From assembly GCA_964471535.1 (NCBI GenBank), contig CAYYHA010000094.1, positions 1 to 14,311 of the forward strand: 14,311 nucleotides of DNA, written 5' to 3'. Source of the stretch: CAYYHA01 sp964471535. GTDB taxonomy: Bacteria; Myxococcota; Myxococcia; SLRQ01. How positions within the stretch are numbered: the first letter of the stretch is position 1; every line of letters starts with the position of its first letter. The notes under the pieces were generated by a model. The model ran no database searches. It was given only the letters and a program-made list of their open reading frames with translations, and was not told the origin of the DNA. This document shows positions 1 to 6,597 of this stretch, piece by piece. The position numbers were made by a program, and so were the translations under genes.

Positions 1-703
1 CGCGAAGCAGGTCTCCGAAAGCGATCTCGTGGCTGATCGCTCCGTCGTAGAAGAAGAGGACGATCTCGCGGCCCGAGGCGAGACGTTGCAGGTAGGGGCG
101 TCGAGGGTCGATCCCTTCCGGCCCCACCGCCTGCCAGGCCTGCGTGCCGAGGCGCCGCACCCGTCGGGCCTGGTGGGGCGCGAGGAGCGTGAAACGAATC
201 CCCTGCTCGGCCAGCGCCTCGAGGGTGGGAAGATCGACGGCCGTCTCGGCGAGCCACATGCCCTCGGGACGACGGCCGAAGCGGTATTGGAAGTCGGCGA
301 TGCCCCACACCACCTGCGTGCGCCGATCCCGATCGTTGGCGAGCGGCATGATGAGATGGTTGTAGTTTTGCGCCAGGGCTGCGCCGTGGCCGTGGCGATT
401 CAGTGCCCGCCTGTCGGCCTCGAGGATCGCCTGGTAGACCTCGGGCGCACCGCGCTCCATCCACGAAAGCAGAGTGGGCCCGAAGTTGAAGGAGATCCGC
501 TCGTAGTTGTTGACGAGCTGCGCGATCCGTCCCGCCTCGTCGAGGATCCGACTGCGGGCGTTCGCGGCGTAGCACTCGGCGGTGATGCGGGCGTTCCAGT
601 CGTGGAAGGGGTGCGCCGAGTCCTCCACCTCGACGAAGTCGAGCCAGGGGTTCTCACGGGGCGGCTGGTAGAAGTGACCGTGGATGCAGACGAAGCGACT
701 CAT
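1..703 (-). CDS. GH57-type glycoside hydrolase with DUF3536 architecture, 3' end cut by window edge
   Basis: The 234 residues present are the N-terminal part of a glycoside hydrolase family 57 protein of the DUF3536-containing type, probably acting on alpha-glucan in the cytoplasm. Visible marks: the GH57 first motif HGHFYQPPRENPW at residues 8-20, followed by the conserved stretch with HDWNARITAECYA (34-46); the motif GMWLAETAVD (148-157), in which E153 fits the GH57 nucleophile; and FFYDGAISHEIAF (217-229), in which D220 fits the GH57 acid/base position. No signal peptide. The ATG at 703 overlaps the glgB stop as ATGA and has no Shine-Dalgarno of its own (upstream reads CTGCGCG), so its translation probably depends on coupling to glgB. 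It is the third gene of the malQ-glgB operon. The catalytic family is well supported. The exact reaction (hydrolysis, transfer or branching) is not known for this subgroup, and the DUF3536 region itself lies beyond position 1. Confidence 0.88.
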   Translation of the reverse strand, partial: MSRFVCIHGHFYQPPRENPWLDFVEVEDSAHPFHDWNARITAECYAANARSRILDEAGRIAQLVNNYERISFNFGPTLLSWMERGAPEVYQAILEADRRALNRHGHGAALAQNYNHLIMPLANDRDRRTQVVWGIADFQYRFGRRPEGMWLAETAVDLPTLEALAEQGIRFTLLAPHQARRVRRLGTQAWQAVGPEGIDPRRPYLQRLASGREIVLFFYDGAISHEIAFGDLLR

Positions 704-2574
704 CGCGCAGGTTCGAAGATCACCGCGGCGAGCGGGGGCAGGGTGAGCGAAAGCGAGTGCGCATGGCCGTGGCACGGCACCGCCTCGGCTTCGACGCCGC
801 CGAGATTGCCCAGACCGCTGCCGCCGTAGACCGGTGCATCGGTGTTGAGGATCTCGCGCCAGCGCCCGGCTTCGGGCACGCCGACCCGGTAGCCCGTGCG
901 AGGGACCGGCGTGAAGTTGAGGGCGACCAGGAGCACCTCGCCGCCGGCGCCGAGGCGAAGGTAGACCAGAACGCTCTGATTGGCATCGTCACCACTCACC
1001 CAGGCGAAGCTCTCGGGATCGTGATCGCGCCACAGGGCGGGGTTCGCTCGATAGAGACGGTTGAGGTCGGAGAGCAGATCGGCCACGCCCCGATGCTCCG
1101 GCTGATCGAGGAGCTCCCAGGGGAGGCCGCTCTCGTGGTTCCAGTCGCCGTGCATCGCCAGCTCGGAGCCCATGAAGAGCAGCTTCTTTCCCGGCTGCGT
1201 CCACATGTAGGCGTAGAGGAGGCGGAGGTTGGCGAACCTCTGCCAGCGGTCTCCCGGCATCTTGTCGAGGAGGGAGCCCTTCGCGTGCACCACCTCGTCG
1301 TGGGAGAGCGGGAGCACGAAGTTCTCGGTGAAGGCGTAGACGGAGCGGAAGGTGATCTCGTCGTGGTGGTGCGCCCGATGGACGGGATCGCGCGCCAGGT
1401 AGGCGAGCGTGTCGTGCATCCAGCCCATGTCCCACTTGAAGCCGAAGCCGAGCCCGCCCGCGTCGACGGGGCGGGTCACCCCCGGCCAGGCGGTGCTCTC
1501 CTCGGCGATGGTGGTCACCCCCGGGTATTCGGCGTGGAGGGCGGTGTTGAGCTCCTGCAGGAAACGCACCGCCTCGAGGTTCTCCCGGCCGCCGTACTCG
1601 TTGGGAACCCACTCGCCCTCGGCCCGGGAATAGTCCCGGTAGAGCATGGAGGCCACGGCATCGACGCGAAGCGCATCGGCGTGGAAGACCTCCACCCAGA
1701 AGAGGGCACTGGAGATGAGAAAGGCACGGACCTCGTGCCGGCCGTAGTTGAAGATCGAGGAGTGCCAGTCGGGGTGGAAGCCGAGGCGGGGATCGGCGTG
1801 CTCGTAGAGATGCGTGCCGTCGAAGCGCGCCAGGCCGTGGGGGTCGCTGGGGAAGTGACTGGGGACCCAATCGAGCACCACGCCGATGCCCTCGCGGTGG
1901 AGGTGATCGACGAAGGCGGCAAAATCCTCGGGCGAGCCATAGCGGGCGGTGGGTGCGAAGTAGCCGGTGGTCTGGTAGCCCCACGAGCCATAGAAGGGAT
2001 GCTCCATCACCGGAAGCAGCTCCGCGTGGGTGAAGCCGAGCCGCCGGACGTGCTCGGCGATCCGCCCGGCCAGGGTGCGGTAGTCGAGCATCCGGCCCTC
2101 GTCGCGCATCCACGAGCCGAGGTGCAGCTCGTAGATGCTCATCGGCTCCCGCCAGGGATTTCGCCTCGCCCGGGCTTCGAGCCACTTTCCATCGCCCCAG
2201 GCGTAGCGGTGGCGATGGATCACCGAGGCGGTGCGGGGCGGCACTTCGGTGGCGAAGGCGACCGGATCGGCCTTCTCGAGGACCTCACCACCGGCGGTGG
2301 CGATCCGGTACTTGTAGCACTGGCCTACCGTTGCGCCGGGAACGTAGCCCACCCAGATGCCCGAGACGCCCAGCGGAGAGAGCGGGCTCGCTGCGTGGTC
2401 CCAGCCGTTGAAGTCGCCAGCGACGTGCACCGACGCGGCGGCGGGCGCCCACACCGCGAAGCGGCAACCTTGCCCGTCGGGGTGGGCACCGAGCACCTCC
2501 CAGAGCCGGCGGTGCGTGCCCTCGTTGAAGAAGTGGAGATCCTCCGAGGTGATGGGGCGAGGGGCGTCGCTCAT
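700..2574 (-). CDS. glgB: 1,4-alpha-glucan branching enzyme (GH13)
   Basis: GlgB transfers a cut alpha-1,4-glucan segment to a 6-hydroxyl, making the alpha-1,6 branches of glycogen; cytoplasmic. The 624-residue protein has an N-terminal CBM48 domain (about 20-125, with FAVWAPAA and VAGDFNGWD), a GH13 TIM barrel (about 145-480) and a C-terminal beta domain (about 530-624). Catalytic residues are all in place: D305 in LRVDAVASM, E358 in TIAEEST and D426 in LPLSHDEVVHAKGS. The spacings D-E 53 and D-D 121 match E. coli GlgB (405, 458, 526). Also seen are GYFAPTARYG and EWVPNEYGGRENLEA, typical of branching enzymes. It is about 100 residues shorter than E. coli GlgB because the extra N1 domain is missing, as in many short-form enzymes. 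The ATG at 2574 overlaps the malQ stop (ATGA) and has its own AAGGAG eight bases upstream. The stop overlaps the next start in the same way. Confidence 0.97.
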   Translation of the reverse strand: MSDAPRPITSEDLHFFNEGTHRRLWEVLGAHPDGQGCRFAVWAPAAASVHVAGDFNGWDHAASPLSPLGVSGIWVGYVPGATVGQCYKYRIATAGGEVLEKADPVAFATEVPPRTASVIHRHRYAWGDGKWLEARARRNPWREPMSIYELHLGSWMRDEGRMLDYRTLAGRIAEHVRRLGFTHAELLPVMEHPFYGSWGYQTTGYFAPTARYGSPEDFAAFVDHLHREGIGVVLDWVPSHFPSDPHGLARFDGTHLYEHADPRLGFHPDWHSSIFNYGRHEVRAFLISSALFWVEVFHADALRVDAVASMLYRDYSRAEGEWVPNEYGGRENLEAVRFLQELNTALHAEYPGVTTIAEESTAWPGVTRPVDAGGLGFGFKWDMGWMHDTLAYLARDPVHRAHHHDEITFRSVYAFTENFVLPLSHDEVVHAKGSLLDKMPGDRWQRFANLRLLYAYMWTQPGKKLLFMGSELAMHGDWNHESGLPWELLDQPEHRGVADLLSDLNRLYRANPALWRDHDPESFAWVSGDDANQSVLVYLRLGAGGEVLLVALNFTPVPRTGYRVGVPEAGRWREILNTDAPVYGGSGLGNLGGVEAEAVPCHGHAHSLSLTLPPLAAVIFEPAR

Positions 2575-4628
2575 CGCACCGACTCCTTCCTCCGCTGCGT
2601 AAGCAGCGCCAGGGTCCTCCCTGCCGCATCGTCGGCTTCGAGGTCCTCGAGGTGGAAGGCGGCGCGCCGGCGCCAGTTCGGCCGCTCGCGGTGGGTGCCG
2701 GGCACGTTCTGCGGGGTGCGCTCGAGCGCCAGGTCTTCGAGGTTGACGAGCACCATCCCCGCTGGCGTTCCTGCGAGCCAGGCGAGCCAGGCATCGAGGA
2801 CCGCGCGCGGCCCTTCCTCCCCAGGGGCGAGGAGACCCGCCCGCCGCAAATCCTCCACGAGCGATGCGCGCTGCCGGGCCCGCACCGCCCGCTCCCCCTC
2901 GGCGGCCTCGGGCCCGAGGAGCCCCAACTCGATGCGTGTTTCGATGTCGTCACCGTGCCACCAGCCGGCGAAGGGGACCGTGTCGTGGGTATCGAGGCTG
3001 GCCAGATCTCCAGGCGCCGGGGGCTGGAGCGCAGCTCCCGGCTCGGTCCCCACGCTGAACTCGCCCACCCAGATCCCGGGCATCCCGTGGGCGCGCCGGG
3101 CCACCTCCACCTCTTCGGGCACCGTCCCCAGGTTCTCTCCCACCAGCCGGCACCGCCAGCGATGGGACGCAATGGAGAGCGCCGCCCAGTGGGGCTCCAC
3201 CGGGTAGCGGACGTACACGCCTTCGGTGGGCGCGTAGCCGCGCGGCACCCAATAGAGGCGATGCAAGCCCATCAGGTGATCGATGCGCAGCACCTGGGCG
3301 CTTCGCATCGCTGCCTCGAGGCAGGCGAGCCAGTAGTCGAGGCCGTCGTCCAGGATCCGCTCGGGATGGAGCGGGGGGAAGCCCCAGTCCTGTCCACCCT
3401 GGAAGAAGGGATCGGGCGGCGCCCCGGCGCTCACCCCTGCAACGAAGAGGTCCGGCCGGCGCCACACGTCGTAGCCGTCGGGGTGCACCCCGACGGGCAG
3501 GTCGAGGTAGAGGTCGACCCCGGTCTCGGTCAGGCGGCCGAGCTGCCGTGAGAGGGCCCACTGCGCGTAGCGGTGAACCTCCACCTCGCGGGGGTCTGCA
3601 TCCGGAGTGGGGGTGGGCCAGGCGTGGAAGGGTCCGTACCGCGCGGTGCGCGCGCGAAAGGTCGCATAGGTGTCGAGCTCCCGGGACGCGAAGGCATCCA
3701 CCTCGGATCGCAGCGCCTCGGGCAACCCGGCGACCAGGGGATCGACGACCGAACGCAGCTCGCGGTAGGCGAGGGCGTAGTCGATCTCTCTTGCGTCGCA
3801 TGGGGTCAGTCGATCCAACGCCTTCTTTGCTTCGGGCACCGCATCGAGGCCCGGGAGCGCGGCGAGGTCCAAGTAGAGTTCGCTGTAGAAGAGGCGGCTC
3901 ACCGGCGCATAGGGGCTCGGTTCGAAGGTCGCCCCATCGAGGAAGGTGGCGAAGAGTGGAAGGGTGGCGACGGTGTCGGCGCCCTGCGTCGCGGCCCACC
4001 GGCACAGCGCCTCGAGGGCGCCGAGATCCCCCACCCGGCGCCCGCCGCGGTGCCGCAGGGCATAGACGGGCAGGAAGACGCCCAAGTCTCGGCGCGGCGC
4101 GCCGGCGCCGAAGAGGAGGGTGGGTGCCGCGAGGAGGGAGGCGGTGTGGGTGGCGCCGCCGGCCCGGGCCACCACGCGATGGCGGCCCACCGGCAGATCC
4201 CCCGGGAGGGTGAGCGCCGTCCCGTCGACCGCCAAGCGCCGCCCACCGCCCCCTTCGAGAACGACCTCCGCCGCCTCGAGGCCGGGCACCTCGAGGGTCC
4301 GCGGCGCCCCCTCCCAGACCACCAGCGTGGGCGGCAGCGTCGGAGCCGCCGCACGGCGCGCTGCGAGCGCCTCGGGCACGTCGGCCATCGTCGCGACCGG
4401 GGCACCCAGGGCGCCGAGCACCGCGAGCAGCGCCTCCACCGATGCCTCGCGCCAGCAGCCGGTGACGTCGTGGTACCCTCGCTCGACCCCGTAGAGGGTG
4501 GCGAGCGCCTCGAGCTCGATCCGTTCGCCCACGGCGGCGGTCTCGCACACCCGAAGGCGAGCAGCAAGCGTCAGAAGCACCGCCGCGGCCCCGTCGTGCC
4601 CCGGCTCTTGGACAGGCCCAAGGACCAC
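2571..4628 (-). CDS. malQ: 4-alpha-glucanotransferase (amylomaltase, GH77)
   Basis: MalQ moves maltosyl or longer glucan units between alpha-1,4 chains and releases glucose; in a glycogen operon it recycles short chains. Numbering from the longest frame (ATG at 4712, 713 residues), the GH77 catalytic triad is visible: D478 in VLRIDHLMG, E526 in LVGENLGTVPEE and D577 in SLDTHDTVPFAGWW. Other family marks are SPYAPVSRLF (266-275) and GGQDWGFPPLHP (439-450). Residues 60-200 form an N-terminal beta-rich domain with YHDVTG, as in the longer E. coli-type enzymes; the barrel starts near 205. The start is uncertain. The ATG at 4712 would overlap the divergent gene by 34 bases, so a GTG is more likely: 4646, 4628 (chosen, GGGGACGG about eight bases upstream) or 4580, just before LLTLAARL. 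It is first in the malQ-glgB-GH57 operon and its stop overlaps glgB as ATGA. Confidence 0.93.
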   Translation of the reverse strand: MVLGPVQEPGHDGAAAVLLTLAARLRVCETAAVGERIELEALATLYGVERGYHDVTGCWREASVEALLAVLGALGAPVATMADVPEALAARRAAAPTLPPTLVVWEGAPRTLEVPGLEAAEVVLEGGGGRRLAVDGTALTLPGDLPVGRHRVVARAGGATHTASLLAAPTLLFGAGAPRRDLGVFLPVYALRHRGGRRVGDLGALEALCRWAATQGADTVATLPLFATFLDGATFEPSPYAPVSRLFYSELYLDLAALPGLDAVPEAKKALDRLTPCDAREIDYALAYRELRSVVDPLVAGLPEALRSEVDAFASRELDTYATFRARTARYGPFHAWPTPTPDADPREVEVHRYAQWALSRQLGRLTETGVDLYLDLPVGVHPDGYDVWRRPDLFVAGVSAGAPPDPFFQGGQDWGFPPLHPERILDDGLDYWLACLEAAMRSAQVLRIDHLMGLHRLYWVPRGYAPTEGVYVRYPVEPHWAALSIASHRWRCRLVGENLGTVPEEVEVARRAHGMPGIWVGEFSVGTEPGAALQPPAPGDLASLDTHDTVPFAGWWHGDDIETRIELGLLGPEAAEGERAVRARQRASLVEDLRRAGLLAPGEEGPRAVLDAWLAWLAGTPAGMVLVNLEDLALERTPQNVPGTHRERPNWRRRAAFHLEDLEADDAAGRTLALLTQRRKESVR
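2583..2588 (-). promoter_or_regulatory. Shine-Dalgarno of glgB inside malQ
   Basis: AAGGAG, eight bases before the glgB ATG, lies within the last codons of malQ. It supports the chosen glgB start. glgB can be initiated both de novo and by coupling, unlike the GH57 gene downstream, which shows only the ATGA overlap. Confidence 0.7.
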
Positions 4629-4667
4629 GACATGGACCGTCCCCACATCCGCCCAAGCAGCGCACCG

Positions 4668-4673
4668 AGGAGG
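4668..4673 (+). promoter_or_regulatory. Shine-Dalgarno of the DUF4126 gene
   Basis: A perfect AGGAGG five bases before the ATG at 4679. It fixes this start and is the reason to doubt the overlapping ATG of malQ at 4712 on the other strand. I see no convincing sigma70 promoter in front of it. Any promoter must lie within the 5' end of malQ. Confidence 0.75.
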
Positions 4674-4678
4674 CAACG

Positions 4679-5728
4679 ATGACCGCGCAGCTGGCCCTGT
4701 GGTTGGCCTCATCGGCGGGCGCCGGCGTCAACCTCTATCTGACGCTCCTGTGCCTGGGCCTCTACGCCCGGCTCGGCTCGCCGGCCGAGCCACTCGCCGG
4801 CTGGCTCGCCCCCTTTGGGTCCCCGTGGGTGCTCGTCCCTGCGGGGGTGCTCTTCCTCCTCGAGCTCGTGGCCGACAAGGTGCCCGCCCTCGACCACCTC
4901 TGGGATGCGCTGCACACCCTCGTTCGTCCCGCCGGCGCCGTGTTCATCGCGCTGGCCCTGACCGAGGACGTGGGGACGGCGGGGCGCCTCGCCTCGGCCT
5001 TGGGTGCCGGCGCGGTCGCCTTCGGCTTCCACGGCGCCAAGGCGGGGGCGCGGGTGACGGCCCGGATGAACCCGGAGCCCACCACGAACGCCCTGGCGAG
5101 CCCCGCCCTCTCCGTCGTGGAGGACCTCTCGGTGGGCGGGCTGCTGCTGCTCGCGATCACCCACCCTATCGCCGCGCTCCTAGTCCTGGGCGTCCTGATC
5201 CTCCTGCTCCTCTACTTCGGCCCTCGCCTGTGGAGCCTCGCCCTCTTCTCCGTCTCTGCCGGCTTCGCGCGCCTCGCCGCGCTGGCCGGGGACACGCACC
5301 GCCCGGACCTGGACCGCGTCCCCCACGGCCTCTACCAGGCCATCGCGCGGCGCAACCCGGGCCCGCTCGAGATGTGCGCCGGCTGCTGGGTGAAGCGGCC
5401 CGGCCTCTTCAACTACCGCAAGGGCTGCCTGGTGGTGGACGAAGAGGCGGTCTACGTCGCCTTCCGGCGCTTCTTCCTCGCCCACGTCATCGAGCTGCCC
5501 CGACCCAAGGCGGGCGCCGGTGGGCCGGCGACGCCGGTGCACCTCGAGCGCGGCCTCCTGGCGGACCGCATGCACCTGGCGCGCGAGGGCGGCACGCTCC
5601 GCCTCCTCTTCCTCACCTCGCAGCGGCCGTGGACCGAGCGCCTCCTGCAGCGGATCGCTGGAGGATCGCCGGCACGGAGCGCACCTGCCCCAACGGGCCT
5701 ACGGGCGGCCGACGAGGCGCCAGCCTAG
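4679..5728 (+). CDS. DUF4126 family membrane protein with extended hydrophilic C-terminus
   Basis: Function unknown. Residues 1-185 match the DUF4126 pattern: an N-terminal hydrophobic segment with SAGAGVNLYLTLLCLGLYARLG (split here as helix 8-31), a helix with LELVADKVPALDHLWDALHT (about 50-80), two weaker helices (83-118) and a hydrophobic pair with LLLLAITHPIAALLVLGVL (about 153-195). The conserved ADKVP-x-LDHLWD motif makes the family assignment good. The rest (about 200-349) is hydrophilic and goes beyond the usual short DUF4126 protein. It holds a CAGC pair (C233, C236), a further C250, and basic/aromatic patches such as FRRFFLAH, ending in an Ala/Pro tail. The two cysteines could bind a metal, but four ligands are not obvious. 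The start has a perfect AGGAGG. The gene stands alone on the plus strand between the glucan operon and the OmdA-like gene, and the context gives no clue to its role. Confidence 0.88.
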   Translation: MTAQLALWLASSAGAGVNLYLTLLCLGLYARLGSPAEPLAGWLAPFGSPWVLVPAGVLFLLELVADKVPALDHLWDALHTLVRPAGAVFIALALTEDVGTAGRLASALGAGAVAFGFHGAKAGARVTARMNPEPTTNALASPALSVVEDLSVGGLLLLAITHPIAALLVLGVLILLLLYFGPRLWSLALFSVSAGFARLAALAGDTHRPDLDRVPHGLYQAIARRNPGPLEMCAGCWVKRPGLFNYRKGCLVVDEEAVYVAFRRFFLAHVIELPRPKAGAGGPATPVHLERGLLADRMHLAREGGTLRLLFLTSQRPWTERLLQRIAGGSPARSAPAPTGLRAADEAPA

Positions 5729-5742
5729 GAGGCCGAGGCCCC

Positions 5743-5763
5743 GACGGCCCGACGGGCGCCGTC
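5743..5763. terminator. Possible shared hairpin between convergent genes
   Basis: GACGGC at 5743-5748 is the reverse complement of GCCGTC at 5758-5763, giving a 6-bp stem with a 9-base loop. It fills the 34-base gap between the two convergent stop codons and could end transcripts from both sides. There is no clear U-tract on either side, so a rho-independent terminator is only a suggestion. Confidence 0.35.
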
Positions 5764-6218
5764 TAGTTGAGGCTCTCGCAGAGGCGCTCCACCGTCTTCT
5801 CGATGCGGCGGGCGCGGGTCTCGGGGCGCTTGGCCTCCTCGATCCAGTCCACGTACTCGGCCTGGTGGGAGGGGGCGAGGCGGTCGAAGGCCGTCTTTGC
5901 CGCCTCCGAGCGTGCCAGGGCGGCCGCGAGATCCTCGGGCACCTCCACGGCCTGGGGCCGGGAGTCCACATCCAGCGTCACCCGAACCCGGTCGCCGACC
6001 TTGACGCCGGCGAACTTCTGCACGTCCTTGCCCACCATGACGAAGAAACCTCCCTCCTCGGAGGGAAAGACGCTCGTCGAGATGGGGTAGCTGTTCAGCG
6101 TTCCCTTCACCGGCAGACGTCCCGTGTGCCCGATCTTCCCACTGACCTCCTTGGGGAGATCGAAGCACAGCGCCGGCCCCCTCTTCACCAACTCCGCCTG
6201 GAAACGTACTCGGGCCAT
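5763..6218 (-). CDS. YdeI/OmdA-like protein with DUF1905 domain
   Basis: A 151-residue soluble protein without a signal peptide. Residues 4-86 form a DUF1905 beta-barrel-like domain (start VRFQAELVKRG; PVKGTLNSYPISTSVFP at 36-52; VGDRVRVTLDVD at 74-85). Residues 93-149 are the helical tail of the YdeI/OmpD-associated family, with AAKTAFDRLAPSHQAEYVDW and then IEEAKRPETRARRIEK, the family's most conserved stretch. Relatives are often labelled bacteriocin-protection or OmpD-associated proteins, but their molecular activity is not known, so no reaction is given. The ATG at 6218 has only a weak purine stretch (AAGAG) directly before it. It stands alone: convergent with the DUF4126 gene and 379 bases from the stop of the envelope operon, which is transcribed in the same direction and could read through. 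Full length for the family, no sign of decay. Confidence 0.88.
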   Translation of the reverse strand: MARVRFQAELVKRGPALCFDLPKEVSGKIGHTGRLPVKGTLNSYPISTSVFPSEEGGFFVMVGKDVQKFAGVKVGDRVRVTLDVDSRPQAVEVPEDLAAALARSEAAKTAFDRLAPSHQAEYVDWIEEAKRPETRARRIEKTVERLCESLN

Positions 6219-6258
6219 CTCTTAGTGCCTTTCTAGCGCCGGTCAGCGGCGCGCTTGC

Positions 6259-6277
6259 CCCGGCCCCGACGGCCGGG
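6259..6277. repeat. GC-rich inverted repeat
   Basis: CCCGGCC (6259-6265), a 5-base loop, then GGCCGGG (6271-6277): a perfect 7-bp stem about 40 bases upstream of the OmdA-like start. It could be a terminator core for the envelope operon or a structured leader. No T-run follows in either direction, so the role is open. Confidence 0.5.
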
Positions 6278-6548
6278 AAGTTCACAGCCAAGGAGCGCTT
6301 CCCCCACGGACGGCGCGGCGGACACGCCTGCTCTGGGCGCAGGACGGCCCTCTGGCGCAAGAAGAGCGGCGTCGCCGCACCCGGGACGACCCTCCCAATG
6401 GGGCCTCCCGCCGCGCGGGCGCCGCGTTCGCGCCCCTGCAGCCACCGGCGCACCACCTGGATGTGCCATCCGGCCGACCATGGGAGGCGGGACCATACAA
6501 CCTCACTGGAAAGTTCGCATCAGAAATCGACTACGAAGCACGCAAGCC

Positions 6549-6574
6549 ACTGGAATCACTTCGAATCTTCCAGT
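6549..6574. repeat. Inverted repeat with TTCGAA in the loop
   Basis: ACTGGAA (6549-6555) and TTCCAGT (6568-6574) form a perfect 7-bp stem around a 12-base loop that itself contains the palindrome TTCGAA (6560-6565). It lies just beyond the stop of the beta-barrel gene in the least GC-rich part of the window. It could be a transcript-end hairpin or a protein-binding palindrome. A tRNA T-arm was considered, but the loop is too long. Confidence 0.5.
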
Positions 6575-6579
6575 CAGGC

Positions 6580-6596
6580 CCGTCGCCAGCGGACGG
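6580..6596 (-). terminator. Weak hairpin right after the envelope operon
   Basis: CCGTC / GACGG with a 7-base loop directly follows the stop codon of the last operon gene. With the inverted repeat 6 bases further on it may form a two-hairpin transcript end. The stem is only 5 bp and has no U-tract. Confidence 0.3.
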
Positions 6597-6597
6597 C

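Larger units (their letters stand above)
6219..6597. other. 379-base stretch without a gene
   Basis: No open frame here has a family-like sequence or a matching ribosome site. The part nearest the OmdA-like gene is very GC-rich and holds one strong hairpin. The part nearest the envelope operon (about 6490-6580) is clearly less GC-rich than everything around it and holds two further inverted repeats and a repeated CACTGGAA (6504-6511 and 6548-6555). It must contain the 3' end of the operon transcript and the promoter of the OmdA-like gene. No tRNA could be folded from it. Confidence 0.6.

Noticed and set aside
757..3207. Plus-strand open frame of 816 codons opposite glgB and malQ
   Set aside because: It is the mirror of codon-biased genes on the other strand, has no family motifs, and crosses the malQ-glgB junction. 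Two clear GH enzymes occupy the opposite strand.
6500..6580. Possible tRNA or attachment-site remnant, because of GTTCGCATC and TTCGAATC strings
   Set aside because: No cloverleaf could be built: the stem around TTCGAATC has a 12-base loop, and no acceptor or anticodon arm is in place. No integrase is present.
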